In this document: positions 1 through 8,070 of the stretch, in pieces
Position numbering within the stretch: the first letter of the stretch is position 1
How the letters are laid out: every line of letters starts with the position of its first letter
Assembly: GCA_910588245.1 (NCBI GenBank)
Contig: CAJUQP010000043.1
Coordinates: forward strand, 1 to 29,506
Origin: an uncultured Muribaculaceae bacterium
Lineage (GTDB): Bacteria > Bacteroidota > Bacteroidia > Bacteroidales > Muribaculaceae
Length of the DNA stretch: 29,506 bases
Reading direction: 5' to 3'
Program-made: the position numbers and the translations under genes
The notes under the pieces: generated by a model
Told to the model about the DNA's origin: nothing
What the model saw: the letters and a program-made list of their open reading frames with translations, nothing else
Databases searched by the model: none

Positions 1-52
1 TCGCGACCCTCAGCTTGGAAGGCTGATGCTCTATCAACTGAGCTACTTCCGC
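1..52 (-). tRNA. tRNA-Gly (anticodon TCC), cut by the window edge
   Basis: Read on the minus strand, the acceptor 5' half GCGGAAG starts at 52. It is followed by a D-arm (AGCTCAGTTGATAGAGC) and an anticodon arm TCAGC-CTTCCAA-GCTGA, whose loop centre TCC reads GGA glycine codons. The T-arm and 3' acceptor lie beyond position 1, so the gene is incomplete here. It begins only 6 bases after the tRNA-Tyr 3' end and must share its transcript. In many bacteria tRNA-Tyr/Gly/Thr precede an EF-Tu gene, so tRNA-Thr and tuf may follow beyond the left edge (inference). Confidence 0.93.
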
Positions 53-58
53 ATTGTG

Positions 59-141
59 TGGGCGAAGATGGATTCGAACCACCGAAGGCATAAGCCAGCA
101 GATTTACAGTCTGCCCCATTTGGCCACTCTGGTATTCGCCC
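59..141 (-). tRNA. tRNA-Tyr (anticodon GTA)
   Basis: The minus strand folds as a class II tRNA of 83 bases. The acceptor GGGCGAA (141-135) pairs exactly with TTCGCCC (66-60), followed by discriminator A at 59. The anticodon arm is GCAGA-CTGTAAA-TCTGC with anticodon GTA. The long variable arm (GGCTTATGCC) is expected for tRNA-Tyr in bacteria, and the T-arm carries GGTTCGAATCC. The bases after the discriminator are CAC, so the 3' CCA is not encoded and must be added by the nucleotidyltransferase found at 24653-26119. A strong promoter lies at 202-233. Confidence 0.97.
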
Positions 142-201
142 TTCCGATTTCTCAGCCTCCCTCCGGAGGCGTCAGGGATAGTTCCCTTTCGAAATCGAGT
201 G

Positions 202-233
202 CAAAGTTACAGCTTTTTGACGTACGCTCCAAA
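202..233 (-). promoter_or_regulatory. Bacteroidota-type promoter of the tRNA-Tyr/tRNA-Gly operon
   Basis: On the minus strand the -7 box TAACTTTG lies at 209-202 and the -33 box TTTG at 233-230, with a 20-base spacer. Both match the published Bacteroides sigma consensus TTTG-N19/21-TAnnTTTG exactly. Transcription would start near 195 and run into tRNA-Tyr at 141. Confidence 0.85.
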
Positions 234-317
234 TTTTTCAACAACTTTTTTCAATAAAAAATCGCCCCAAATCCGCAGCGACAAATCAAAATGCCACACA
301 AGGCACTATCAATCAAC

Positions 318-346
318 CCGTCAGACCGCAGTTTACGGTCTGGCGG
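318..346 (-). terminator. Hairpin after glmS, probable terminator
   Basis: CCGTCAGACCG (318-328) pairs with CGGTCTGGCGG (336-346) around a 7-base loop, giving 11 pairs with one G-T wobble. It sits 14 bases beyond the glmS stop. No strong T tract follows on the minus strand, so termination may be weak or the hairpin may mainly protect the 3' end. Confidence 0.6.
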
Positions 347-359
347 ATCAACAATTCTT

Positions 360-2204
360 TTACTCCACAGTGACCGACTTCGCCAGGTTGCGGGGCATAT
401 CCACATCCTTTCCCTTGTTGATGGCGATATAGTAGCTCAGCAACTGGAGAGGGATACTGGTGATGATAGGAGTGAGACATTCCGGCATGTCAGGCACCTC
501 AAGCACATGGTCGGCGATATTGCGGATCACGGTGTCGCCTTCCGTGACTATAGCGATTATGGAGCCTCCGCGCGCCTTGACCTGCTGAACATTGCTGACG
601 ATCTTCTCATACAGATGGTCGTTGGGGGCTATGATCACACTCGGCATCTCCGCGTCGATAAGGGCAATCGGGCCATGCTTCATCTCTGCGGCGGGATATC
701 CCTCCGCATGAATATAGGATATCTCCTTGAGCTTGAGCGCGCCCTCGAGAGCCACCGGATAACTGTAGCCACGTCCGAGATAGAGGAAGTTGCGGGCATA
801 GGTGTAGATAAGCGACAGACGCTCTATCTTATCATTAAGCTTGAGCACTTTCTCCACCGTCTTAGGTATCTTCAATATGTGTCGGCCAAGCTCCTCGATC
901 TCCTTTGGAGAAAGAGTCTCCTTCACCTGAGCTATGGAGAGCGCCAGCATAGTCAGCACCATTACCTGTCCTGTGAACGCTTTAGTGGATGCCACTCCTA
1001 TCTCCGGCCCTACATGTATATACGTGCCGCTGTCGGTCTCCCTCGGTATGGAACTTCCCACAACGTTGCTTATGCCATAGACAAAAGCCCCCATACCCTT
1101 GGCTATCTTTATGGCGGCAAGAGTGTCGGCAGTCTCACCGCTCTGGGAGATGGCTATCACTATGTCGCGCTCATCGAGCACAGGATTGGAATACCGGAAC
1201 TCGCTCGCATACTCGACTTCCACGGGAATGCGGCACATGTCCTGGATAAGATACTTTCCCAGCAGAGCGGCATGCCATGACGTGCCGCACGCTACAATCA
1301 CAATCCTCTTGGCATTGACAAACTTGTCTATGTTGTCGTTCACACCATTGAGCATAATGCGTTTTCCCCCGGCCACTACCCTGCCGCGTATGCAATCGTG
1401 AAGCGTTGTGGGCTGCTCGAATATCTCTTTCAGCATGAAATGGGAGTAACCGCCCTTCTCAAGCTGCGATATGCTCATCTGAAGGGTCGTGACGTCGATC
1501 TTACTCTCCTGGTTCTCAAGATTGAGAATCTTCAGGGCCTCTCCCCTCTCTATGACAGCCATCTCCTCATCTTTGAGGTAGACACACTCCTTGGTGTATT
1601 CCACGAAAGGAGTGGCATCGGAAGCGAGGAAGTATTCCCCCTCCCCTATTCCGATCACGAGAGGCGAGCTTTTACGCGCCGCTATGATCCTGTCAGGATT
1701 ATTTTTCTCAATCACTGCTATGGCATAAGCGCCGATCACCTGCTTAAGTGCCTCACGCACGGCATCTATAAGCTCGCAGTTATTTTTTAGTCTTATATAT
1801 TCGATAAGCTGCACGAGCACCTCAGTATCCGTCTCCGAATGGAACGTGCATCCATGCTGAGTCAGCGCGTCTTTGAGCACCTTGTAGTTCTCTATCGTGC
1901 CATTATGCACAAGGGCTATGTTGCCGTCCTCGCTGTAATGGGGATGAGCGTTGCAGTCGCTTGGCTCACCATGTGTAGCCCAACGGGTATGGGCGATTCC
2001 AGCCTTGGCATCCAGATCCTTGTCTTTGCAGAAAGTCTCGAGATTGCTGACTTTACCCATCGTCTTATAGACATTCAGTTTCCCTTCGGGAGATACAAGT
2101 GCGATTCCCGCGCTGTCATAACCGCGGTATTCCAGGCGATGCAAGCCCTTTATAAGGACATCATATACATTACCATCGCCTATGTAGCCAACTATTCCAC
2201 ACAT
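360..2204 (-). CDS. glmS: Glutamine--fructose-6-phosphate aminotransferase (isomerising)
   Basis: GlmS makes glucosamine-6-phosphate from fructose-6-phosphate and glutamine in the cytoplasm, the first committed step to UDP-GlcNAc for peptidoglycan and LPS. The 614-residue protein has the family's usual length. It begins MCGIVGYIG, so Cys2 becomes the N-terminal catalytic cysteine after Met removal. The glutaminase domain shows HTRWATHG and HNGTIENY, followed by two SIS sugar-isomerase domains (SGETADTL near residue 355) and the invariant C-terminus LAKSVTVE. The ATG at 2204 is fixed by the need for Cys2. It stands alone between the tRNA operon and the lipoprotein gene. The upstream 336 bases hold hairpins but no recognisable -7 box. 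No glmS ribozyme sequence was seen. Confidence 0.98.
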   Translation of the reverse strand: MCGIVGYIGDGNVYDVLIKGLHRLEYRGYDSAGIALVSPEGKLNVYKTMGKVSNLETFCKDKDLDAKAGIAHTRWATHGEPSDCNAHPHYSEDGNIALVHNGTIENYKVLKDALTQHGCTFHSETDTEVLVQLIEYIRLKNNCELIDAVREALKQVIGAYAIAVIEKNNPDRIIAARKSSPLVIGIGEGEYFLASDATPFVEYTKECVYLKDEEMAVIERGEALKILNLENQESKIDVTTLQMSISQLEKGGYSHFMLKEIFEQPTTLHDCIRGRVVAGGKRIMLNGVNDNIDKFVNAKRIVIVACGTSWHAALLGKYLIQDMCRIPVEVEYASEFRYSNPVLDERDIVIAISQSGETADTLAAIKIAKGMGAFVYGISNVVGSSIPRETDSGTYIHVGPEIGVASTKAFTGQVMVLTMLALSIAQVKETLSPKEIEELGRHILKIPKTVEKVLKLNDKIERLSLIYTYARNFLYLGRGYSYPVALEGALKLKEISYIHAEGYPAAEMKHGPIALIDAEMPSVIIAPNDHLYEKIVSNVQQVKARGGSIIAIVTEGDTVIRNIADHVLEVPDMPECLTPIITSIPLQLLSYYIAINKGKDVDMPRNLAKSVTVE

Positions 2205-2540
2205 ATAAAGCTATAGTCTTCTTATTCACGCTCTATAATCGATAAATAAGAACGTGAACCACGTTTCTGTTTATTTTACCCTGTTAGTTTGTCATTAATA
2301 TAATGCCGCGACGGAAGCCACGGCCAAATAAGTCCTCGCCTCAAAAAGCTTTCCCGGCATGCGGGTAACAAAGAGAATGCAGACTCTCATTTTATCAAAC
2401 GTTGCATCTGCGGTTTTATTGCCACCATATCCCTTTTCTTGAGCAAGCGCAACTTATCCATTGCCAGCAGACACAACGAAAGAGAGGATCAGCGATTGCA
2501 GACCCTCTCCTTCTATTTCTTTCCTATTCCGACATATATG
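2205..2540. other. Noncoding gap upstream of glmS
   Basis: No plausible gene is present in these 336 bases. Two hairpins lie close to the glmS start: AACGTG/CACGTT (2251-2265, 3-base loop) and TTCTTATT/AATAAGAA (2219-2252, 18-base loop). They share two bases, so they are partly exclusive, and both would be in the glmS leader. A GAGAGG/CCTCTC hairpin at 2482-2509 probably ends the lipoprotein transcript. I could not find a good Bacteroidota promoter for glmS; the best candidate, AACGTTTG at 2403-2396, has one mismatch and no -33 box. Confidence 0.6.
2482..2509 (-). terminator. Probable terminator after the small lipoprotein gene
   Basis: GAGAGG (2482-2487) pairs with CCTCTC (2504-2509), extended inward by two pairs past an A-C mismatch. 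On the minus strand it is followed by TTTCGTTGTGT, a weak T-rich tail. It lies 31 bases after the stop of the lipoprotein gene. Confidence 0.45.
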
Positions 2541-3029
2541 TCATCTGACTTCCTCGCCGGCGCCTGCTGCGATAACTCCTGTCGTGTCAGTCTCCGGCAT
2601 CTCCACGATATCGCCAACCACATCTGAATCAGAGGCGACATCGGCCCATCCGGGAGCCGTGAACCATGTAAGGGGAGCGAGCTTATTGATCTTCGCCACA
2701 TTTTCCGCACCGACCTCAGGCTCCGTGCAGTCTGCTATCTTGGCAAAAAACTCACTGGCGTAAGGGAATTTGTCGGTAAGGTCAGCGATCTTGTCAGTAA
2801 GCTTGCCTGCTTCTTCCGATGTCGGGGCGAGCACATTGATCTGGTCTTGAAGCTTCTGGGCCTCCTCGGCATATTTTCCGCAATAGTCTACCATGACGGT
2901 ATAGTCTTTCTCCGTCAGTTTATCCCCGTTCTTTATTTTTGAGGCCACCTGTGCCGCCTCATCGCCACCGCTGCAGGCTCCCATAAGGAGACATACGGCC
3001 AGCAACGTCAACAATCTAATGATTTTCAT
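2541..3029 (-). CDS. Small lipoprotein of unknown function
   Basis: This 162-residue protein starts with a lipoprotein signal: positive MKIIR, a hydrophobic core and the lipobox LMGAC with the acylated Cys at residue 19. After Cys comes SGGDEA, a short flexible acidic stretch that may matter for surface export in Bacteroidota (inference). The mature part, about residues 25-105, looks alpha-helical and rich in Lys, Asp and Glu. The tail is acidic and rich in Ala, Gly and Thr. I recognise no catalytic motif and cannot assign a function. It begins 20 bases after the NYN gene and is probably co-transcribed with it. Confidence 0.75.
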   Translation of the reverse strand: MKIIRLLTLLAVCLLMGACSGGDEAAQVASKIKNGDKLTEKDYTVMVDYCGKYAEEAQKLQDQINVLAPTSEEAGKLTDKIADLTDKFPYASEFFAKIADCTEPEVGAENVAKINKLAPLTWFTAPGWADVASDSDVVGDIVEMPETDTTGVIAAGAGEEVR

Positions 3030-3049
3030 AGCTATAATGTTTTTTAAGT

Positions 3050-3763
3050 TCAGAATTCATCTCCAAGCGGCGTCAGCGCCGAGTCTCGCAGTTTATAGAG
3101 AAGCGTCTTCTTGAGCCCGGGATCCTCCCTCACCAATGTCGACAATTCCCAGTGATGGCCCGCCTCCTCACGAAGGAGCGGCGAGGTGGCATCGACGTTA
3201 GCAAGATTCCAGGTCAACAGCACAGTCTTTATCTTCAAGGCCTTGAGCTTCCTTACAAGCATCTCGTGGTCTGCGTCGCCGGTGATAAGCACGACGTAGT
3301 CGAATTTCCGGAACGTGGCCAGTTCATAAGCCTCAAGGGCAAACCATACGTCGACCCCCTTCTCTATGACTTGCACCACTCCGTCTTTCTCCATCTCGCG
3401 AAGATGCTTGTAGTGGAATATGACGTCGTTTTCGATAAGGGTGTCTTCAAATTTCCTCTCATTGTAGAGAAGATGTTTGTCGTAGGCGTCTTTCACCCTA
3501 AACCTTCCTCTGAAATAGTGAGCCTCGGTGATCTGGCAGTTGGCTGGATCAACCCCCTCGTCGGCAGCAAGTCTCTCACATATGAAATCGAACAGCGACC
3601 TCACTTTTATTATCGAGCTTTCAGTAGCCTTCAAGGCGCGGTTCACTTTGGCATAATATCCGCCGTCGATAAAGACTCCTATAGATAGATATCCCAACAT
3701 CGCAAACAATTGTGTTTTTGCATTTTGTCTGTTTCCCGTCAGGATCTGCATCCTAACGAACAT
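3050..3763 (-). CDS. NYN (PIN-like) domain protein, probable RNase
   Basis: The protein resembles the LabA/NYN family, PIN-like metal-dependent nucleases thought to act on RNA. In the 237-residue reading the motifs are GVFIDGGYY (Asp33), VDVWFALEAY (Asp138) and LITGDADHEMLV (Asp163, Asp165). Together these form the acidic metal site expected of the family, and the strand-helix order fits. The first 21 residues look unlike a folded domain, so the ATG at 3700-3698 (MLGYLSIGVF) is a likely alternative start giving 216 residues. The substrate is unknown. It sits downstream of the pepD operon terminator, so it needs its own promoter, which I could not identify. The small lipoprotein gene follows after 20 bases. 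Confidence 0.85.
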   Translation of the reverse strand: MFVRMQILTGNRQNAKTQLFAMLGYLSIGVFIDGGYYAKVNRALKATESSIIKVRSLFDFICERLAADEGVDPANCQITEAHYFRGRFRVKDAYDKHLLYNERKFEDTLIENDVIFHYKHLREMEKDGVVQVIEKGVDVWFALEAYELATFRKFDYVVLITGDADHEMLVRKLKALKIKTVLLTWNLANVDATSPLLREEAGHHWELSTLVREDPGLKKTLLYKLRDSALTPLGDEF

Positions 3764-3806
3764 GACTTTCTTATTGATATAACCTGACGTGAGGCCTTTT
3801 GTTCAC

Positions 3807-3843
3807 AAAAAACTTCCGTCTGGCCATTCAGGTCAGACGGAAG
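3807..3843 (-). terminator. Intrinsic terminator of the pepD-muramidase-pepD operon
   Basis: CTTCCGTCTG (3813-3822) and CAGACGGAAG (3834-3843) form a perfect 10-pair stem that can extend inward by three more pairs. On the minus strand it is followed directly by six T (3812-3807). It lies 63 bases after the pepD stop and is one of the clearest terminators in the window. Confidence 0.9.
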
Positions 3844-3906
3844 CCTGTAAATTATTCACGCGTGTCTCGGAAAGATCTCCACTTATTGAAGAAAGGAGCC
3901 GCCAGA

Positions 3907-5358
3907 TCAGGCAAGCCTGCGAAGTATGTCGCAGAGGAATTTCCAGAATTCCTGCACTGACGGGATATTGGCTTTCTCATTGGGAGAATGGATATCCTTC
4001 AGAGTCGGACCGAACGATATCATGTCGAGCCCTGGCATCTTTTCAAGGAAAAGACCGGTCTCCAGTCCAGCATGCAGGGCCTCCACTTTCGGTTTGTGGC
4101 CAAACAGTGACTCGAAGCTCTCCTCAGCCACCCTGAGCACTTTTGAATCAGGATTGGGTGCCCATCCGACATAGGCATCGTCGAAACATACATCGGCACC
4201 TATCAGCTCAAACAGAGCCTTCACCCTGTCAGCAATCTCGTCGCGACGGGAATCAACCGACGAGCGCTGATGCACCGTCACCGTTATACATTTGTCAGAC
4301 ATCTTTATGGAAGCGAGATTGCATGAGGTCTCCACAAGCCCGTCCACAGCGTTCGACATGCCCTGCACTCCATTGGGACAGGCGAATACAGCCGAAACAA
4401 GCTGTGTGGCGGTTGCCCTCTCTATTATAGTCGACGGAGCTTCGACAGTCGTTGCCGTGAAAGTGAAATCCGCACCCTCGGCAAGCAGGAATTCCGCATG
4501 AAGCATGTCGCTGAATGCCTCCGCGTCTTTCTCGAAGTCTTTCTCTTTTCCGGCAGGCACACCTACAACAGCCCAGGCCTCACGAGGAATCGCGTTTGCA
4601 AGTCCGCCTCCATCTATCCCGGCGAGTTCAAGATCAAGCTTGTTCCAGTTTTCCCATAGGAAACGGCAAAGCTGCTGGTTGGCGTTTCCACGGCCCAGAT
4701 TGATCTCCATTCCGGAATGACCGCCCTTGAAATGGTTAAGATGAACCTTATAGTACGTGCGACCTCCAGGCGCGGCAACTGTGGAATAGGGTAGCCGGCA
4801 TATAGTCACTTTGCCTCCCGCGCACCCTATCACGAGCGAACCATGTTCCTCGGAATCAAGATTGAGGAGTATGGATCCAGTCACAAATCCGGGTTGAAGG
4901 CCGTTGGCGCCTATCAGACCCTGCTCCTCATCTACGGTAAAAAGACATTCTATCGGGCCATGCACTATCGAATCGTCAAGAAGCACGGCCATTCCCGCAG
5001 CGCATCCCAGACCATTGTCAGCGCCCAGAGTCGTCCCGTCGGCCTTCACCCAATCACCGTCGACAAACGTTGTGATCGGATCCGTAAGGAAATCGTGGAC
5101 TTTGTCTCCCCGCTTCTCGGCCACCATATCCTGATGTCCCTGGAGAATGACTGTTGGAGCGTCTTCATGCCCCGGCGTGGCAGCCTTACTCATCATCACA
5201 TTGCCCACCTCGTCAGTCCTTACGGCTATATTGTGGCGATTGGCCCAGTCCACAAGGAAAGACTTCATCTTGTCAAGATGATGCGTCGGACGCGGCACTC
5301 TGGTGATCTCGTCGAAACACTGCCATACGAGTTTCGGCTCCAAATCTTTCATTTCCAT
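3907..5358 (-). CDS. pepD: Aminoacyl-histidine dipeptidase (M20 family), copy 1
   Basis: PepD hydrolyses Xaa-His and other unspecific dipeptides in the cytoplasm using two metal ions. The 483-residue protein has the full family length and keeps the expected metal and catalytic residues: His75 and Asp77 (GHQDMVAEK), Asp114 (GADNG), Glu144-Glu145 (DEEQG), Asp168 (NLDSEE) and His457 (HSPNE). There is no signal peptide. It is the last gene of an operon, 46 bases after the muramidase stop and before a strong terminator. It is clearly paralogous to the 485-residue PepD at 6232-7689; both open with nearly the same WQCFDEIT segment, and the metal ligands align at identical residue numbers at both ends. 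The two copies may differ in dipeptide preference (inference). Confidence 0.95.
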   Translation of the reverse strand: MEMKDLEPKLVWQCFDEITRVPRPTHHLDKMKSFLVDWANRHNIAVRTDEVGNVMMSKAATPGHEDAPTVILQGHQDMVAEKRGDKVHDFLTDPITTFVDGDWVKADGTTLGADNGLGCAAGMAVLLDDSIVHGPIECLFTVDEEQGLIGANGLQPGFVTGSILLNLDSEEHGSLVIGCAGGKVTICRLPYSTVAAPGGRTYYKVHLNHFKGGHSGMEINLGRGNANQQLCRFLWENWNKLDLELAGIDGGGLANAIPREAWAVVGVPAGKEKDFEKDAEAFSDMLHAEFLLAEGADFTFTATTVEAPSTIIERATATQLVSAVFACPNGVQGMSNAVDGLVETSCNLASIKMSDKCITVTVHQRSSVDSRRDEIADRVKALFELIGADVCFDDAYVGWAPNPDSKVLRVAEESFESLFGHKPKVEALHAGLETGLFLEKMPGLDMISFGPTLKDIHSPNEKANIPSVQEFWKFLCDILRRLA

Positions 5359-5404
5359 AGTTTAAACTTTAAGTAATTATCAGTTATACTCTCCGGCAGT
5401 AAAG

Positions 5405-6235
5405 TCATTTCTCTTCTGCCACATATTTCTTATATGCCGCGGCCATACGCGTATGGTATCCTCTCCTTGCATATCCCGCGCCATTATATTTCCTGGAAAA
5501 CGAAGCCCAGTTCTTATTACGAAGGTCATCGAGCATTCCCGTATTGGATATGAACGCCGCGAAAAGCTCAAGCTGCATCAGTTCGGAATGCGACATCAGA
5601 CTGACAAACTCCTCGACCGAAAGGCAGCCGCATTTAGCATAATTGAAACCGCCAATCTGAAACATTCCCCAGAAAGTGCCCATATCGGCAGCCCGCGCAT
5701 TGGTTTTCCTGGCATTCGTAAGCTGGGTCCATTCCCGCAAGGCATATCCCTTGAGACCGGCAGGCACTGATATTCCTTTGGCTCCGCTCCCGGGATTCTT
5801 TCTACGGAACCTTGAATACATCGTCCTGTCGAAATTCACTATAGGCACTCCCGGTGCCCAAAAACCTTTCATTTCCCTGCCTGCCTCAATCGCCACCACG
5901 GCCTTGATAACCGCGACCTCTACTCCCAGCTCATCGGCCACCTGTCTGAAATCATACTCCGTCAGTCCGGAATATCTCGAAAGAGAATCGGCTACCGATA
6001 ATGAATCGATCCTTATTCGGCGGTTTATGCCGTCGAACGTCTCGGGAGGGTTTATTATATTGTCAAGCACCCCCACCATCTCCCTGACCTCTTTCGACAC
6101 GACGGTGTCAGTCCCGGCATGTGTCCGGGCATCATGTCGTGCCGGCCGGATATGGTGTCTGTCGCCGGCCGCGGAAATGCTCAATGCAAAGACCGCGGCC
6201 AACGACAAGGCCATTCCAGGGAGAGGGAGCCTCAT
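5405..6235 (-). CDS. Secreted N-acetylmuramidase-domain protein
   Basis: This 276-residue protein has an N-terminal signal peptide (hydrophobic residues 8-22, likely cleavage after SAA-G). It then has about 60 residues without recognised motifs. A C-terminal domain follows that matches my knowledge of the N-acetylmuramidase family (PF11860, lysozyme-like). That domain begins ADELGVEVAVIKAVVAIEAG, where Glu117 is the candidate catalytic acid. It continues with a GMFQIGGFNY segment and ends KYNGAGYARRGYHTRMAAAY, typical of the family's last helix. It would cleave peptidoglycan glycan strands in the periplasm or outside the cell. The start overlaps the upstream pepD stop in an ATGA, so translation is probably coupled. 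Self-lysis, remodelling and attack on other bacteria all remain possible roles. Confidence 0.85.
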   Translation of the reverse strand: MRLPLPGMALSLAAVFALSISAAGDRHHIRPARHDARTHAGTDTVVSKEVREMVGVLDNIINPPETFDGINRRIRIDSLSVADSLSRYSGLTEYDFRQVADELGVEVAVIKAVVAIEAGREMKGFWAPGVPIVNFDRTMYSRFRRKNPGSGAKGISVPAGLKGYALREWTQLTNARKTNARAADMGTFWGMFQIGGFNYAKCGCLSVEEFVSLMSHSELMQLELFAAFISNTGMLDDLRNKNWASFSRKYNGAGYARRGYHTRMAAAYKKYVAEEK

Positions 6236-7689
6236 AAAGAAGATGCTTTTTTAAGCACCAACGCAAGATGCTTCCAGAATTTCTCAACTGTGGGGATAAG
6301 GAGCCGCTCATCGGGAGAATGAACGCCTGTCATGGTCGGGCCAAAGCTAACCATGTCAAGGTCCGGGTGATTCTGCAGGAAAAGCCCGCATTCAAGACCC
6401 GCATGTATTGCCTTGATGGCAGCCTTCTGCCCGAAAAGCTCCTCATACGATTCTGCGGCAATCTTCATTATGGCAGAATCCATATTGGGAGCCCAGCCGG
6501 GATATCCGTCGGAATGTGTGACCTCGGCTCCGGCAAGCTGGAAATGAGCCTCGACCTGCCCTGCGATATCGACCTTGCGCGACTCCACAGAGGAACGCTG
6601 GGAAGTGGTCACCTTTATCTTGTTGTCGCCTTCCATCTTAACTGCGGCGAGATTGGTCGATGTCTCCACAAGTCCCTCGATATCATGGCTCATGGATATG
6701 ACTCCGTGGGGCGCGGAATACAATGCCCTGACAAGGCTGAGAGATGTCTTGGAGTCTATGCAGTAATCGGGAGCGTCGACTGATTCGATAGCCAGATCCA
6801 TCGAGGGCTCGATACCTTTATATTCATTGCGGATAGAGGCTGCATATTCAGTAAGGAATTTGTCGACCTGCGAACTGTGCTCGCTGTGAATTCCGAATAC
6901 TGCCTCGGCCTCACGCGGAATGGCGTTGCGGAGATTGCCTCCATTGAAACTGCTTACCTCTATGTCCCATTTCTTGGAGCACTCCCAGATGAAACGCGCT
7001 ATGATCTTGTTGGCATTGGCACGTCCGAGATGTATGTCGCCGCCGCTGTGGCCGCCGAGAAGTCCGCTAACCTTAACCTTGAAATACTTGAAGTTCTCGG
7101 GAGAGAAACTGCGGTTGTAGGTGAACACGGCTGTCGTATCGACACCTCCGGAACATCCGACGAAAATCTCTCCGTCGTCTTCCGAATCAAGATTGAGGAG
7201 GATCTTTCCGGAGATCATCCCCTCGCCAAGTTTCTGCGCGCCCTCAAGGCCCATCTCCTCATTGACTGTGAACAAAGCCTCCACTGGCCCGTGCTCCAGC
7301 GAATCGTCGGCCATCACCGCTAAAGCCGCGGCAATTCCGATGCCGTTGTCAGCGCCGAGGGTAGTGCCCTTGGCTTTGACCCAGTCGCCGTCGATATATG
7401 TCTGAATGGGATCTTTCATGAAATCATGATCCACTCCGCTGTTCTTCTCGGCCACCATATCCATATGGGCCTGAAGCACTACTGTCGGAGCGTTCTCATG
7501 TCCGGCAGAGCCTTTCTTACTCATGACCACATTACCCACAGCGTCGGTCTTGACCGCTATGCCGTGTTTATCCGCGAAACGCATAAGATATTCTCTGATC
7601 TGCTCCTCGTGGCACGAAGGACGTGGCACTTTTGTGATTTCGTCGAAACACTGCCAGATCAATGCCGGCTTAAGGTCTTTTACTTCCAT
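6232..7689 (-). CDS. pepD: Aminoacyl-histidine dipeptidase (M20 family), copy 2
   Basis: This is the first gene of the three-gene operon. The 485-residue cytoplasmic metallopeptidase has the PepD ligand set: His75 and Asp77 (AHMDMVAEK), the GADNGIGIAA aspartate, NEEMG, the NLDSEDDG aspartate and His457 (HSPDE). Family members hydrolyse dipeptides, including carnosine-like Xaa-His. It ends in an ATGA overlap with the muramidase gene. A well-formed promoter lies at 7785-7816, giving a leader of roughly 90 bases. It is somewhat diverged from copy 1 but equally intact, so this looks like an old duplication now separated by the muramidase gene. Confidence 0.95.
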   Translation of the reverse strand: MEVKDLKPALIWQCFDEITKVPRPSCHEEQIREYLMRFADKHGIAVKTDAVGNVVMSKKGSAGHENAPTVVLQAHMDMVAEKNSGVDHDFMKDPIQTYIDGDWVKAKGTTLGADNGIGIAAALAVMADDSLEHGPVEALFTVNEEMGLEGAQKLGEGMISGKILLNLDSEDDGEIFVGCSGGVDTTAVFTYNRSFSPENFKYFKVKVSGLLGGHSGGDIHLGRANANKIIARFIWECSKKWDIEVSSFNGGNLRNAIPREAEAVFGIHSEHSSQVDKFLTEYAASIRNEYKGIEPSMDLAIESVDAPDYCIDSKTSLSLVRALYSAPHGVISMSHDIEGLVETSTNLAAVKMEGDNKIKVTTSQRSSVESRKVDIAGQVEAHFQLAGAEVTHSDGYPGWAPNMDSAIMKIAAESYEELFGQKAAIKAIHAGLECGLFLQNHPDLDMVSFGPTMTGVHSPDERLLIPTVEKFWKHLALVLKKASSL

Positions 7690-7784
7690 ATCGTTTATGT
7701 TTTATCGTTGTTTTTCAAGGGTTATTCATCAACTGACGAATCCGTAAGGGAGCCTTCTCCCCGTGGAAAAACGGTTTCGATTCC

Positions 7785-7816
7785 CAAAGGTATGAAAAAA
7801 ATTTCATCCCGACAAA
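7785..7816 (-). promoter_or_regulatory. Promoter of the pepD-muramidase-pepD operon
   Basis: On the minus strand the -7 box TACCTTTG lies at 7792-7785 and the -33 box TTTG at 7816-7813, with a 20-base spacer: a full match to the Bacteroidota consensus. The start point is expected near 7778, about 89 bases before the pepD ATG. Confidence 0.82.
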
Positions 7817-7999
7817 AAAAATGGACAACGACTGCCGCCGTCCTCACCGTCGCAGCACATTCTCAATGGGCGCCCCGACAATGCGGAACCCCCTCCGGCC
7901 TCTTCTTGCCCGGGGAAGCTATATCTAATTTTAAGACGAATTTCAATCGGGCTACACTCTTTTATCAACGTGCCTCTTTTTTATTCAGATGATTTTTTC

Positions 8000-8007
8000 T
8001 AATTTTG
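8000..8007 (+). promoter_or_regulatory. -7 box of the promoter for the small membrane protein/OmpH operon
   Basis: TAATTTTG matches TAnnTTTG exactly. At the right distance upstream only TTTT (7977-7980, 19-base spacer) stands in for the -33 TTTG, so the upstream element is degenerate. Transcription from about 8013 would give a leader of nearly 60 bases before the GTG at 8071. Confidence 0.6.
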
Positions 8008-8070
8008 CACGTCATAAACGCCGAATCCGGTCACAGAGACGGCCATAATGTTAAAATAAGTTTAAAAACA

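Larger units (their letters stand above)
7690..8070. other. Divergent intergenic region with two outward promoters
   Basis: These 381 bases separate minus-strand pepD from the plus-strand small-membrane-protein/OmpH pair. The minus-strand promoter lies at 7785-7816 and a plus-strand -7 box at 8000-8007. The roughly 180 bases between them contain a GC-rich part (7830-7920) and an AT-rich part (7921-8000). I see no convincing gene there. Confidence 0.6.

Noticed and set aside
291..1280. 329-codon open frame on the plus strand opposite glmS
   Set aside because: It lies entirely antisense to glmS, whose protein matches its family along the full length. The antisense product has no recognisable domain.
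2205..2280. glmS ribozyme
   Set aside because: None of the conserved ribozyme core is visible, and the class is known mainly from Firmicutes.
3685..3697. Promoter-like ATTGTTTG before the alternative NYN start
   Set aside because: Two mismatches to the -7 consensus, no -33 box, and it would make the message leaderless.
5453..6254. Plus-strand frames opposite the muramidase gene
   Set aside because: No domain, no promoter, and they overlap a gene with a clear signal peptide and family match.
3907..7689. Recent mobile-element duplication creating the two pepD genes
   Set aside because: No inverted or direct repeats flank either copy, and the two proteins are too diverged for a recent event.
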